Of a stretch of DNA of 64,000 bases, positions 18,029-27,883 are shown piece by piece. Each line of letters begins with the position of its first letter. Position 1 is the stretch's first letter. Position numbers and translations under genes: made by a program. Source of the DNA: Brachyspira suanatina (GTDB lineage: Bacteria > Spirochaetota > Brachyspiria > Brachyspirales > Brachyspiraceae); NCBI RefSeq assembly GCF_001049755.1, contig NZ_CVLB01000002.1:1-64000 (forward strand), written 5' to 3'. The notes beneath the pieces are model-generated. The model had not been told where the DNA came from, did not search any database, and was given only the letters and a program-made list of their open reading frames with translations.

Positions 18029-19867
18029 TCAAGCCATAAAAGATTCTTTAGAAAAATTCTTATTAGAATTATCTGTTTTTTTATCTTCATTGCCTGAAGT
18101 TACAAACTCTTTCTCGCTGAATGCATTTTCTATATCATATTTAGTAAGAGTTAAAGTATTGCCTTTTACTCCGTCTAAATTGAAAAGTATATTAACCATT
18201 GCAGTTTCAACTATACTTTTTAAAGATCTTGCACCCATGTTCATACTAGAAGCCTTATCAACTATAAAGTTAATTGCTTCTGCCGTTACTACTAACTTCT
18301 TACCTATACTTTTGAAAAATTCAGTATATTTTATAATAGGAGATTCTGAAGTTTTTGTCAAGATATCTTTCAAATTTTCTTTAGTAAGATCATTCAATGT
18401 TACTATTATAGGTATTCTGCCTATAAATTCAGGTATCATACCATATTTTTCTATATCTTTAACATCAACCTGACTTAGTATCCTATTTTTCTGCAGTTTA
18501 TTTATAACAGCATTAGAGCCGAATCCTAAACTGCTTTCTCCTTTCAAACGCATCTTGATTATATCATCAAGACCTACAAAAGCACCTCCAAATATAAATA
18601 ATATGTTTTTAGTATTCATAAGTATTCCGTCGCTTGAATGCATCATTCTTCTATCGCCGAATTCAGGCACTCTTATGTCCTCACCATTCATCATAGAAAG
18701 AAGTGCTTCCTGTACAGCTTTATCTGAAGGATTACCTGTAGTAGATTGATGAGCATCAGCCTTTGCTATCTTATCAACCTCATCTAAAAATACTATACCA
18801 TGCTGGGCTTTTTCCAGATCGCCATTAGCTTTTCTATAAAGATTATAAAGAACTACTTCTACATCATCACCTACATAACCTGTTTCTGTAAGCGTGGTAA
18901 CATCCGCACGAGCAAAAGGAAGTCCCAATATATCTGCCAATGTTTTTACTAAATAAGTTTTTCCAACTCCTGTAGGACCTATCATAAGAATATTTGATCT
19001 GAATGGTATATCTTTATTGCCATTTATTCTCAAACAATGCAAATAAGCATGCACGGCTAATGCTTTTTTTGCCTCGTCCTGACCTATAACTGTTTTATCT
19101 AATTGAGCTACTATTTCCTTAGGAGTTAAAATATTTGATTCGGAAGATCTACGTTTACCGTATAGTTTATTTTCTAATGAAATTTTCTTTATAGCTTCTC
19201 CGCTGCTCATTATACTTTCTATCACATTATAATTATCTTTTTCTAAAAATGCGAATATCACTTTAGAATTTATGAATGTTATCAATGTATTAGTTATTTC
19301 AAGTATACCGCTGCTTGGATAAGGTTCATGCGATAAATTAAATATACCGCTTGATATCAATTTACTATTATTATCAAAATAATGATACTTATTTATATAT
19401 ATATCATTATTTAATGTAATAAGCTCTAATATTCTTCTAACAGATATTGCTGACATAGAATCGCCGTAAATAGTATAAACCAATACAGAATATAAAATAA
19501 ATCTTTCATCTAAATCTAAATTTTTATCTGATATAAATTTTTCTATATTGAAATTATATTTTTTGAAGGCAGATATCTTTCTTACATCTGCTTTAAGAGA
19601 ATTTATAAGTAATTCAACTTCATTAGCATTATTGACTATTTTCTCATTATTAGACATCATCTCATCATCATATCCTAAAGCCCTATCAATATTGCTTGAT
19701 AGTCTTCTAGTCATATCATTTCTATCGGATATTAGATTCAATGTATAAACTATCTTAGTAACTATTTCAAAATATGCTCTGAAAGCATCTTCTCTATTAG
19801 CATAAGATGATTTTTTCTCTTCTTTTTCAACGCTGTTAGGTTCATTTTCCTGCTTTTTTTTCTTCAT
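18029..19867 (-). CDS. ClpX-family AAA+ unfoldase with an unusual N-terminal domain
   Basis: 612 residues. Residues 245-590 are ClpX-like: ILTPKEIVAQLDKTVIGQ, Walker [10 protein letters not shown] (297-305), pore loop GYVGDD (330-335), Walker B GIVFLDEVDK (357-366) and a LGFGSNA loop at the place of the ClpP-docking loop. Canonical ClpX begins with a four-Cys zinc domain; here the first 245 residues have no Cys pairs. They consist of charged sequence plus a helical domain with winged-helix-like character. Substrate or adaptor choice is therefore probably different. It lies 17 bases after rimO in the lolA block. Whether the genome has a second, canonical ClpX cannot be seen here. Confidence 0.75.
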   Translation of the reverse strand: MKKKKQENEPNSVEKEEKKSSYANREDAFRAYFEIVTKIVYTLNLISDRNDMTRRLSSNIDRALGYDDEMMSNNEKIVNNANEVELLINSLKADVRKISAFKKYNFNIEKFISDKNLDLDERFILYSVLVYTIYGDSMSAISVRRILELITLNNDIYINKYHYFDNNSKLISSGIFNLSHEPYPSSGILEITNTLITFINSKVIFAFLEKDNYNVIESIMSSGEAIKKISLENKLYGKRRSSESNILTPKEIVAQLDKTVIGQDEAKKALAVHAYLHCLRINGNKDIPFRSNILMIGPTGVGKTYLVKTLADILGLPFARADVTTLTETGYVGDDVEVVLYNLYRKANGDLEKAQHGIVFLDEVDKIAKADAHQSTTGNPSDKAVQEALLSMMNGEDIRVPEFGDRRMMHSSDGILMNTKNILFIFGGAFVGLDDIIKMRLKGESSLGFGSNAVINKLQKNRILSQVDVKDIEKYGMIPEFIGRIPIIVTLNDLTKENLKDILTKTSESPIIKYTEFFKSIGKKLVVTAEAINFIVDKASSMNMGARSLKSIVETAMVNILFNLDGVKGNTLTLTKYDIENAFSEKEFVTSGNEDKKTDNSNKNFSKESFMA

Positions 19868-19884
19868 AACAAAAGATCTCCTAA

Positions 19885-21207
19885 TTAAATAACATTGCCT
19901 ATTAAATCATATTCCGTATTATGAGTAACAGCAACCTTCACTATATCGCCAATATTTATATTGTTATTAGTATTTTCATTATAAACTTCAACATATCCAT
20001 CAACTTCTGGAGCATCATATATGCTTCTGCCTATAAATTTATTATTATCTTCTTTTTTCTCTATCAATACATCTATAGTTCTTCCTATAAATCTTTCTAA
20101 TCTTTTTTCGGATACTTCTATAGCTACCCTCATAAGTTTTTCTCTAAGCATTAATTTTCTGTTTCTGCTCATTTTAGGTTTATTTATAAGTAAAGCCTTA
20201 GTATTCTCCTCTTCAGAATAAGTGAATACTCCTACCCTATCTAGCTTAGCATTTCTTACAAACTTTATTAACTTTTTAAATGATTCAGGCGTTTCTCCTG
20301 GAAATCCCACTATCAAAGAAGTTCTTATGACAGCATCATTATCATAGCTTCTTATTTTATCTATCATCTCTCTATAAAATTTATAGCTTCTTATGCCTCT
20401 GTTCATATCTTTTAATATATCTTTATCAACATGCTGTAAAGGTATATCAAAATAAGGAACAACTTTATCAGTATTAAAGAATGATTCTATTATCTCATCA
20501 TTCAAAACAACAGGATTCTGATATAATACTCTTATCCATTGAATGCCTTCAACCTTTGAAAGAGCTTTAAGCAAATCTGGTAAGGCCAATTTATTGTATA
20601 TATCATATCCGTAAAAAGTTGTTTCCTGAGCTATTAAATTAATCTCTTTAGCTCCGTTTTTAGCATAATTTTCAGCCTCTTTTACAATATCTTCAATCTT
20701 TCTGCTTCTATGTTCGCCTCTTATTCCTGGTATAGCACAAAAACTACAGTTTGCATGACATCCGTCACTTATTCTTATATAAACACTATACTTAGTACCT
20801 GTATTTATCCTATCGCCATACTCTTTATATTCAGTATTTTCTTTTGCATCATGAAAACCATCTTCTTCTACGGCTTTTAATATATTTTCTAAATCATATA
20901 TTCCTATAGCAGAATCAACTTCCTTGAACATCTCAAGAAAATTTTCTTTATATCTCTCACTCATACAGCCTGATACTATTAATCTCTTACATTTTCCGTA
21001 TTTTTTATACATAGAATGATCGAATATAGCATCAATAGATTCTTTCTTTGAATCCTCTATAAAAGCACAAGTATTTATAACTATTATATCTGCATCTTCC
21101 GGATTATTGGTAATATTAAAACCTTTTTTCTGTAATATGGCTAATATATGCTCTCCATCAACTGTGTTTTTCTCGCATCCTAAACTATGTAAATATATAT
21201 TTTGCAA
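19885..21207 (-). CDS. rimO: Ribosomal protein S12 methylthiotransferase
   Basis: 440 residues. The MTTase domain begins with LHSLGCEKNTVDGE (C11; further Cys at NTCAF and SGCMSE). The radical-SAM CxxxCxxC motif is in DGCHANCSFCAIPGIRG, followed by PYFDIPLQHVD and RTSLIVGFPGET, and a TRAM-type C-terminus. The VDGE variant of VDSE and the C-terminal sequence favour RimO over the tRNA enzyme MiaB. It adds a methylthio group to an Asp of ribosomal protein S12. It sits between rodZ and the ClpX-like gene. Confidence 0.88.
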   Translation of the reverse strand: MQNIYLHSLGCEKNTVDGEHILAILQKKGFNITNNPEDADIIVINTCAFIEDSKKESIDAIFDHSMYKKYGKCKRLIVSGCMSERYKENFLEMFKEVDSAIGIYDLENILKAVEEDGFHDAKENTEYKEYGDRINTGTKYSVYIRISDGCHANCSFCAIPGIRGEHRSRKIEDIVKEAENYAKNGAKEINLIAQETTFYGYDIYNKLALPDLLKALSKVEGIQWIRVLYQNPVVLNDEIIESFFNTDKVVPYFDIPLQHVDKDILKDMNRGIRSYKFYREMIDKIRSYDNDAVIRTSLIVGFPGETPESFKKLIKFVRNAKLDRVGVFTYSEEENTKALLINKPKMSRNRKLMLREKLMRVAIEVSEKRLERFIGRTIDVLIEKKEDNNKFIGRSIYDAPEVDGYVEVYNENTNNNINIGDIVKVAVTHNTEYDLIGNVI

Positions 21208-21275
21208 ATTAAATTTCCTTTTTAATATTAAATATGATATTCTGCTGCCAAAATATTCAAATATTAAATAAATAA

Positions 21276-22652
21276 TTATTTAGTATCTGACATAATAAGA
21301 TTATATCTTGTAGAGTCATTCAAATTCTTAACCCATTTTATAGTTTTATTAACTGTCTCTCCTGCAGCACCTACATTAATAATTTTGCCATTAACTTTTA
21401 CTACAACCTCGCCCGCATTACCTATAGTAAGCATAACAACATCATTAGCTTCTAAATACAATGTTTTACCGCTTAAAAGGTTAGTAGTTGCTGGTCTATT
21501 AGAATCTATAAAATATCTTATATATACAAAATGCTTAGCAGTTATTTCTATTCTTATATCTACTTTTTCAGTATCCTGTTCTATATAAGTTTCTCCATTT
21601 ATCACAACTAAATTAGTAGATACAGTGTCATTATAATTAGTAGTATTTAAAGCAGCTGTTGTTTCAATATCATTAGTATAGCCTGTATTAACCATTTGAT
21701 TTTCTTCAAGCTTTTCCATTTCAACAGTAGCTGAATTATCATAAACTTCTATAACACTTATCTTGAAATCATTTATTCCATTTCCATTCAAATCTAATAT
21801 TATAGGGCTACTTTTAGAAAAAGATAAATCCTGTCCATTTATATTAATATGAAGTACATTTCCTATACTATTAAATTTTATTGTAGCTGATATTCCAAGA
21901 GGCTTAAAATATATAACATCTCCTGATTTAACGCTTTGCTTAGCCTTACTATCAACTATATTTTTTGATATTTCAACCTCATTTCTGTTTTGTCTTTTAT
22001 TATTTGAAGGAAATATAAATCCTGTTATATTTTTCCAATTAAATACTATAACTGCTATAACAACTACAATAGCGAGTATTATAATAACTGTAGGCATTAT
22101 AGATCTATTTTTATTTCTTAATTTATATAAATCTCTTCTAGCCATAAAAAGCAAATCTGCTTCAGCACGATTATTTGTATTGGTATTTTTATTTTTTTTA
22201 TTTGTTTCTTTTATAGTTTTTTCTTCATGCTTTTCTGTATTTATAGCATCTTTAAGAGATTCTTTAGTATTAGTTTCTTTTACTGTTTCTTTAACAGGTT
22301 CTTGCTCTTTACTTTCTTTAATATCTTTATTCTCTTTAATTTCTTTTACAGGCTCTTTATTTTTCTTAATATTTTTAATAGCTTTACCGTTTTTCAATAA
22401 ATCCTGTTCAGATTTGATGCCGTTTTTTTGCAAATTATATCTTTCAAGAACCATATCAGCATCTAATGATAATTTATCGCTTAAATTCTTTATAAAACCC
22501 TTTACATATATTTCACCAGGAAGAACATCAAATTCTTCATTTTCCAAAGCCTTAATAAATCTAGCAACTATATGAGTTGTAGCCTCTAGTTCTTCTATAG
22601 TAAGCCCTTTCTTTTCTCTAGCATTTTTTAATATTTGACCTATAGTTTCCAT
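21276..22652 (-). CDS. rodZ: RodZ-like cytoskeleton/HTH membrane protein
   Basis: 458 residues. The N-terminal Cro/CI-type helix-turn-helix (1-75, ILKNAREKKGLTIEELE) is the MreB-binding RodZ type. A Lys/Glu/Asn-rich linker (80-165) precedes a single membrane helix (about 185-205, TVIIILAIVVVIAVIVF). The C-terminal part (about 370-450) matches DUF4115, including the GKTLYLEANDVVMLTIGNAG region. It is expected to link MreB filaments to wall growth. The gene lies 14 bases after lolA. The linker is long compared with other RodZ proteins. Confidence 0.82.
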   Translation of the reverse strand: METIGQILKNAREKKGLTIEELEATTHIVARFIKALENEEFDVLPGEIYVKGFIKNLSDKLSLDADMVLERYNLQKNGIKSEQDLLKNGKAIKNIKKNKEPVKEIKENKDIKESKEQEPVKETVKETNTKESLKDAINTEKHEEKTIKETNKKNKNTNTNNRAEADLLFMARRDLYKLRNKNRSIMPTVIIILAIVVVIAVIVFNWKNITGFIFPSNNKRQNRNEVEISKNIVDSKAKQSVKSGDVIYFKPLGISATIKFNSIGNVLHININGQDLSFSKSSPIILDLNGNGINDFKISVIEVYDNSATVEMEKLEENQMVNTGYTNDIETTAALNTTNYNDTVSTNLVVINGETYIEQDTEKVDIRIEITAKHFVYIRYFIDSNRPATTNLLSGKTLYLEANDVVMLTIGNAGEVVVKVNGKIINVGAAGETVNKTIKWVKNLNDSTRYNLIMSDTK

Positions 22653-22666
22653 ATAAATCCTTAAAA

Positions 22667-23389
22667 TTAATTGTTAGGCACTAAACCATCTTTAAGCACC
22701 TGCATATTTTCTGATATTTCCGGTTCAAAATCCTTATTATTATCTTCATATTTAGGATTGTATCTGATAGATGTAAATAAATACTCAACCGGAACATTAG
22801 TAGTAGTTATACCTAGTATTCTTATAATCATACCTGTATTATCAACCCATAAATGTATCTTTGTAAAGCCTGTTCTGTCTACACTAGCCTGCTTTGAAGT
22901 TAAAAGCATATGATAAGCCTTTCTATTATCATTTGCCGCATAGGAACTATTATATTTAGCTATGCCTAGTTCAGAGTCATTAAAGCTATTCAAAGATACC
23001 AATTCTCTTTCATCATAAAAATCTATATTAAATTTAGTAGTTAATCTCATAATTCCTTCAGGAGTATATATAGCTCCTGAATCACCATAATTTAATTTCT
23101 GCTCTGCTACAACATTATTTTTAGGAAATATTATCCACAAAGTTTCTCCATTACAGTATATAGATTGTCCATTTCCTCCGCTTGAATACTGCATCCTAAA
23201 TAGATTAGGATTTTTAGTTATAACATTACCATAAGAAACTTTTTCCCCATTTCTCTCTACAAAATTAGCTGAGAATCCTTTAATAGTTGAAAATCTATTA
23301 GATATCATACTTACAACTTTTTCAGGAGTCATTATTTGGGAATAGGCTTGTACACTCAATAATATAATAAATAATACAACTTTTTTCAT
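22667..23389 (-). CDS. lolA: LolA-like outer-membrane lipoprotein carrier
   Basis: 240 residues with a signal peptide (to AYSQ), so periplasmic. The LolA fold is indicated by the repeated strand motifs FSANFVER, GNVITKNPNLFRMQY, CNGETLWIIFPKNNVV and the hydrophobic strand pattern through residue 200. It should carry released lipoproteins across the periplasm to the outer membrane. It is the first gene of the lolA-rodZ-rimO-clpX-like-sigma unit. A chance DnaA-box-like sequence lies inside the gene. Confidence 0.75.
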   Translation of the reverse strand: MKKVVLFIILLSVQAYSQIMTPEKVVSMISNRFSTIKGFSANFVERNGEKVSYGNVITKNPNLFRMQYSSGGNGQSIYCNGETLWIIFPKNNVVAEQKLNYGDSGAIYTPEGIMRLTTKFNIDFYDERELVSLNSFNDSELGIAKYNSSYAANDNRKAYHMLLTSKQASVDRTGFTKIHLWVDNTGMIIRILGITTTNVPVEYLFTSIRYNPKYEDNNKDFEPEISENMQVLKDGLVPNN

Positions 23390-23689
23390 AAATTAATTTG
23401 ATTTCCTTAAAATATTAAACTTACTTTTTTACTAATATTATATGATATAATAAAAATCCATAAAAAACAAGTATTTTATTTTTTTATTTAAAACAAATAA
23501 ATTGACACTCATTTTCTATAAAAAACGCGTATAAAATTTGATTTTTTTATAATATATGTACTTTTTAATATTTATAGGAACTATATATTACTTCACATTA
23601 ATGACTTATTTAAAATAAAAAGTATATTTTAAATACATATATAATATTCATATTATAATATTATATATAAAACTATAAATGGAGATAAT
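23390..23689. other. Divergent intergenic region before the STAS pair
   Basis: 300 AT-rich bases between lolA and the 23690 gene. A TTGACA is present at 23502-23507, but no correctly spaced -10 hexamer follows. Promoters in both directions must lie here, but I cannot place them. Confidence 0.3.
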
Positions 23690-23926
23690 ATGAAAATAAA
23701 CAATACAAAATACAATATGAAAAGATCTAGAAATATATACAGTAATAGAAGCGCTATAATACAAAATGATGAAGAAATAGTGCTACTACTTGGTAATGAG
23801 ATAAGAAAAGAAAATACTGTAGATGTTGATACTGCTGTATATTTATCTCTGCCTAGTTTTTTAAGACTGTATGATACTTTGAAAGAAAAAGTTGATAAAT
23901 TTAGAGAAGGAGGAAACCTAATATAA
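23690..23926 (+). CDS. Small hypothetical protein upstream of STAS gene
   Basis: 78 residues, soluble, with a basic N-terminus and a central VLLLGNEIRKENTVDVDTAV segment followed by a helix. The strand-then-helix pattern faintly recalls DUF3467-type small proteins, but I cannot assign it. TGGAGA lies 7 bases before the ATG. The gene is 25 bases upstream of the STAS-domain gene, which has its own AAGGAG, so the two probably act together. Confidence 0.6.
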   Translation: MKINNTKYNMKRSRNIYSNRSAIIQNDEEIVLLLGNEIRKENTVDVDTAVYLSLPSFLRLYDTLKEKVDKFREGGNLI

Positions 23927-23951
23927 AATAAATTAATAAAGGAGTAAATTT

Positions 23952-24323
23952 ATGGAAAAAAATATTATAAAAAACAGTATAAAAGAATACTATATAAATA
24001 ATGATAAAAATATCATACTTATAATAGAAAAAGATATTAATAAAAGTACATATAATGAGCTTTATAATATATTAAATAGGCTTTTAGAGAATTATACCAA
24101 AAATATCATTATACATTTTAGAAACAATACAAAATACATAATATCAAATGCCATATATTTAATGCTTGAAGTTCAAAAAGTATTGGAATTTAGAGGAGGA
24201 AATTTAATATTAACAGGTTTAAATGAATATTCAAAATGGTCTTTAAAATCATTGGAGGCACATAAAAAATTAAAAATATATGATGATATACAAAATGCTA
24301 TAAAAGAAATAAAAGCATCATAA
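23952..24323 (+). CDS. STAS-domain protein (anti-sigma-antagonist-like)
   Basis: 123 residues. The alternating strands and helices, with NIILIIEKDINKSTYNELYNIL, then KNIIIHFRNNTKYIISNAIYLML and GGNLILTGLNEYSKWSLKSL, match the SpoIIAA/STAS fold. The usual phosphorylatable Ser/Thr after the second long strand (DxSG/T) is not obvious; the position reads NNTKYIISNA, so a Thr or Ser there may serve. It may act in a partner-switch signalling pathway. No kinase or phosphatase partner is adjacent. AAGGAG precedes the start. Confidence 0.6.
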   Translation: MEKNIIKNSIKEYYINNDKNIILIIEKDINKSTYNELYNILNRLLENYTKNIIIHFRNNTKYIISNAIYLMLEVQKVLEFRGGNLILTGLNEYSKWSLKSLEAHKKLKIYDDIQNAIKEIKAS

Positions 24324-24343
24324 CATCATAATAAAATAAAAAA

Positions 24344-24372
24344 TAAGCAGGGATTTTTAATATCCTTGCTTA
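24344..24372 (-). terminator. Bidirectional terminator between STAS and rhodanese genes
   Basis: TAAGCAGGGAT pairs with ATCCTTGCTTA (one G-U). The T-rich tail is on the minus strand, after the rhodanese gene, and the same hairpin can end the converging plus transcript. Confidence 0.65.
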
Positions 24373-24385
24373 CTTATATAAAAAA

Positions 24386-24784
24386 TTAATTTTGATTTGT
24401 TAATATAGCATTCACAAAATCAACATAGCTTATATTCTGTAAATTATAAACATGTAAAAAACCATTAGTAGCCATTATACTTGAAGCTATAGAGGATCTA
24501 TTTCCGCTTCTGCAATATACTATATATTCTTTATTTTTATCTAAAAGATCTATTTTACTTTTGAAATCTGTATTAAGAACATCAATATTAATAGAATTAG
24601 GAGCACTTCCGCCCATATATTCTTCTGGCGTCCTAACATCTAATAAAACTAAATTAGTTGATTTACTCATTAAATCCAATGCTTTTTTCAAATTGATATT
24701 ATCATAAGGTTTTTTGGAGCAGGAAAATACAAATAATAATGATACTGAAATAATAAAATATAATAATTTTTTTTTCATATTCAT
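24386..24784 (-). CDS. Rhodanese-domain lipoprotein
   Basis: About 132 residues from the ATG at 24784, chosen because AAAGGA lies 5 bases before it; an ATG at 24805 is also in frame. The lipobox LFVFSCSK gives a lipidated Cys22. The rhodanese domain includes LLDVRTPEEYMGGSAPNSINID and the active-site loop YCRSGNRSS with Cys91, which would carry a persulfide. It is therefore an envelope-anchored single-domain sulfurtransferase or sulfur carrier. It converges with the STAS gene. Confidence 0.82.
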   Translation of the reverse strand: MNMKKKLLYFIISVSLLFVFSCSKKPYDNINLKKALDLMSKSTNLVLLDVRTPEEYMGGSAPNSINIDVLNTDFKSKIDLLDKNKEYIVYCRSGNRSSIASSIMATNGFLHVYNLQNISYVDFVNAILTNQN

Positions 24785-24938
24785 TGTTCCTTTAAAATTA
24801 TGCAAATATTATGTTAATAACAATAATATGATATTTAGGCATTTTGTCAAACAATTTTAATAATAAAGTAATTATTTTTTATATTTTTAGATATTATATG
24901 TTTATATAATGTAGTATAATTTGTTTGCGGATAATATA

Positions 24939-25154
24939 ATGATAAAAAAAATCTATTGTTTATTAGTTTTAATTATGTTATTATTATCTTGTTCTGATAA
25001 AAAAGAAACAGATAATAAAAATTCTATAAAAGTAATAGAAGATGATGAATATATAAAAAACGTTATAAAGGATTCTTCTAAATAGTTGGAAAAACACCAT
25101 GTTTATCAATCAAAATATTAAAGCATACTTATGCACATTTTTCAGTATATTAAT
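24939..25154 (+). CDS. Small candidate lipoprotein overlapping the EamA gene start
   Basis: A 71-codon reading frame. The first 18 residues form a textbook lipoprotein signal (basic MIKK, hydrophobic core, LLLSCS lipobox), followed by Asp/Lys-rich sequence. A TATAAT sits at 24914-24919, about 20 bases before the start, but the ribosome site is weak. The last 56 bases overlap the EamA gene in another frame, where the composition changes from acidic to unrelated sequence. It may be a truncated or frameshifted lipoprotein. Confidence 0.4.
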
Positions 25155-26025
25155 GTGGGGTATCACTTTTATTTCAACGAAAATATTATTAAGAGATTTC
25201 TCTCCCATAGAAATACTTTTCAGCAGATTTTTATTAGGATTTGCTTTATTGTTTATAATATATCCTAAAAACAATAAAATATATACAAAAAAAGAAGAGA
25301 TATTATTTGCTATAACAGGATTAAGCGGAATAACACTTTATTATTTATTTGAAAATATGGCATTAAATTATTCTTTAGCATCAAATGTTGGAATTTTGGT
25401 TGCTATAGGTCCATTATTTACAGGTATATTCGCTTCAATATTTTTAAAAGAAAAATTAAAGATTAACTTTTTTATAGGATTTATATTTGCAATAATTGGT
25501 ATAGTTATAATAACATTTAATGGAAAGTTTATATTAAAAATAAATCCTATAGGAGATATGTTTGCTATACTTGCTGCAGTTATGTGGGGTATATATTCTG
25601 TATTAGTAAAAAAAATTGCTGATTTAGGGCATAATTCAATTTTAATAACTAAAAAGACTTTTATGTATGGAATAATATTTATGCTGCCTGTAATGTTTTT
25701 TATGGGATTTGATATAAATATAAATGATTATTTAAAGCCTGTAAACTTAATTAATTTTTTATTTTTATCTTTTATAGCATGTACTTTATGCTTTATAACT
25801 TGGGCCTATGCTACAAAAATATTAGGTGCTGTTAAAACAAATACATATATATACTTCATACCAATAATAACATTAATAACTTCAAAAATAGTTTTAGATG
25901 AAAATATAACTATATTTGCTATTACAGGAATAATATTCATATTACTAGGTGTAATAATATCTCAGGCAAATATTTCATTTAAAAAGATGAATAAAATAAA
26001 TACAAGAAAGATAATGAATAATTAA
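25099..26025 (+). CDS. EamA/DMT-family transporter
   Basis: 308 residues with ten predicted membrane helices in two five-helix repeats, each carrying the EamA pattern (SILMWGITFISTKILLRDFSPIE near the start; MFAILAAVMWGIYSVLVKKI near residue 160). The family exports or imports amino acids, nucleotides or other metabolites through the inner membrane. Substrate cannot be predicted. It starts within the 3' end of the small lipoprotein frame and converges with nth. Confidence 0.85.
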   Translation: MFINQNIKAYLCTFFSILMWGITFISTKILLRDFSPIEILFSRFLLGFALLFIIYPKNNKIYTKKEEILFAITGLSGITLYYLFENMALNYSLASNVGILVAIGPLFTGIFASIFLKEKLKINFFIGFIFAIIGIVIITFNGKFILKINPIGDMFAILAAVMWGIYSVLVKKIADLGHNSILITKKTFMYGIIFMLPVMFFMGFDININDYLKPVNLINFLFLSFIACTLCFITWAYATKILGAVKTNTYIYFIPIITLITSKIVLDENITIFAITGIIFILLGVIISQANISFKKMNKINTRKIMNN

Positions 26026-26031
26026 TAATAT

Positions 26032-26733
26032 TTATTTTTTCTTAGCAGATTTTTTTTCATTACTTTTTTCTTTATGCTCTTTATATTCATTTTTAAAATA
26101 ATCACAGTACTGAGATACAGTGCATTTTGAGCATAACGGAGAAATAGGTTTGCATAAATTCTGTCCGTAAACAACAAGAGTATCATTATAAACTCTCCAA
26201 TACTCTTTAGGAAGTTTATCTCTTAATGCAAACTCTGTTTCTTCAGGAGTTTTTGTATGAACATATCCAAATCTATTTGATATTCTATGAACATGAGTAT
26301 CTACACATATACCGTCTTTATCAAAGGCTTCAGTTACTACAAGATTGGCAACCTTTCTTCCAACACCTTTAAGTTTTAAAAGTTCATCTATCTCATCAGG
26401 TACTTGTCCTTTAAAATCATCTATTATCATTTGAGATACTTCCAATATATTTTTAGCCTTTACTTTATAAAATCCAACAGGATATATTAATTTTGCAATT
26501 TCTTCTTCTGAAAGTTTAAGCATATCCTTAGGATTTCCTGCTTTTTCAAACAATCTCATAGAAGCATCTCTAGTTGTAGGATCTTTTGTTCTAAGAGAAA
26601 GCATTGTTGATATTAAAATTTTATAAGCATCTCTATTTGTTATTATTTTTATTTCAGTTACAACAGGCATAGGCATTTCTTTAGTAACCTTTGTAAGCTC
26701 TTTCATTATTGGATGAATATCATTATCATTCAT
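26032..26733 (-). CDS. nth: Endonuclease III
   Basis: 233 residues. The helix-hairpin-helix [10 protein letters not shown] carries the catalytic lysine (K127), VDTHVHR carries the catalytic Asp (D145), and the C-terminal [4Fe-4S] loop has four Cys in [17 protein letters not shown]. It excises oxidised pyrimidines and nicks the DNA. A TTG at 26748 is in frame, but GAGGAT before the ATG at 26733 marks the start. The usual LSxQTxD helix reads LSLRTKD, a small departure. A Lys-rich tail follows the cluster. Confidence 0.9.
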   Translation of the reverse strand: MNDNDIHPIMKELTKVTKEMPMPVVTEIKIITNRDAYKILISTMLSLRTKDPTTRDASMRLFEKAGNPKDMLKLSEEEIAKLIYPVGFYKVKAKNILEVSQMIIDDFKGQVPDEIDELLKLKGVGRKVANLVVTEAFDKDGICVDTHVHRISNRFGYVHTKTPEETEFALRDKLPKEYWRVYNDTLVVYGQNLCKPISPLCSKCTVSQYCDYFKNEYKEHKEKSNEKKSAKKK

Positions 26734-26763
26734 AAAATATATCCTCAATATAACAGTAATAAA

Positions 26764-27816
26764 TTATTTATTAAACAAATACCAAAATTTAGAATCTTTT
26801 CTGACAAAAGGTCTAAGCTCTAAATAAGTAAAATCTATCTCTATAACACCTTGAGCATAATCAGCTATCTTGTATAAAGGCCATATAAATTTTATTCCAG
26901 AAGGAGTAATATCATAAATATCACTAAGTCTAATAGAATAAAAATCAAAAAAATCTTTTTCTGTAAAATTTCTAAGTAATTTAGATCTCATCAAATTAAT
27001 CAATTCTCTATCATTTTGATTTTCTACAAGCTCAGATAAATTTGTTCCTATCTTCTCTCCTGTTGAAATCAAATATATAGCAGGGGCAACATTATATATC
27101 CCATGCATTCCGCCAGTATAAGAATAATTATATATGGAAAATGATATAATATTTTCATCTAAATAAGAAACATCTATTTCTTTTATAAGATGAAAATCGT
27201 CTTTATTGTATGATGACCTTTTCCAAACATTATACTCGTCAATAATTGAATTATTAAGAATATATGCTATTCTATTTGTATTTAAAGATTTTATTCCATC
27301 AACATCTAGAGAAATTCTATCTAAATTATTAAGATTTTTTTCATTATTTAATATAATAGAATCTTTACTAGATATAAATTTTCTATTGTTATCAAAATTT
27401 ATTTCCAATGTTGAATTTATAATATTTAAATTATTAATAGGATATGATTCATTTCTATAAAAATAAAAATCATATTTATTTTCTCCATCCTGAGATGTCC
27501 ATTCTCCTGAAAAAAATGAATCATTAGAAACTATTCCATTAAAATATCCTGTTATACGATTATTAACTTTTTCCTCTATATATAACTTATTTTGATTAAT
27601 ATATCCTTCTATATCTATAAACTGATTGATATTTTTATAATAATATTTTCCAGCAATATTAGTACCTTCTCTATATAAATACATAGATATTTCAGAACTT
27701 CCAATATTTCCATTACATATATAAAAATTCACAAAAGAAATTTTAGGCTGCTGAGAAAATAAAATATTTGAATAAAAAACAAATAAAAATATACAAAAAA
27801 AATTCAATATCTTCAA
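26764..27816 (-). CDS. Exported DUF3298-domain protein
   Basis: 350 residues with a signal peptide (to LFSQQ). The C-terminal 130 residues match the DUF3298/RsiV pattern: NYSYTGGMHGIYNVAPAIYL, a ...GEKIGTNLSELV segment, and YKIADYAQGVIEIDFTYLEL at the end. The N-terminal half is a beta-rich segment with repeated short strands. The protein is periplasmic or surface-exposed. In Gram-positives RsiV binds lysozyme, but no sigma partner is adjacent here. It follows nth on the same strand with no obvious shared role. Confidence 0.65.
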   Translation of the reverse strand: MKILNFFCIFLFVFYSNILFSQQPKISFVNFYICNGNIGSSEISMYLYREGTNIAGKYYYKNINQFIDIEGYINQNKLYIEEKVNNRITGYFNGIVSNDSFFSGEWTSQDGENKYDFYFYRNESYPINNLNIINSTLEINFDNNRKFISSKDSIILNNEKNLNNLDRISLDVDGIKSLNTNRIAYILNNSIIDEYNVWKRSSYNKDDFHLIKEIDVSYLDENIISFSIYNYSYTGGMHGIYNVAPAIYLISTGEKIGTNLSELVENQNDRELINLMRSKLLRNFTEKDFFDFYSIRLSDIYDITPSGIKFIWPLYKIADYAQGVIEIDFTYLELRPFVRKDSKFWYLFNK

Positions 27817-27883
27817 ATTATTATGCTCTTTTAAATTATTTAATAATAAACCTTTATATTATATATTCTAAAAAAAATAAAAC

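Noticed and set aside
23131..23139. DnaA-box-like TTATCCACA
   Set aside because: A single copy inside lolA coding sequence, with no cluster or AT-rich unwinding region linked to it; not evidence for an origin.
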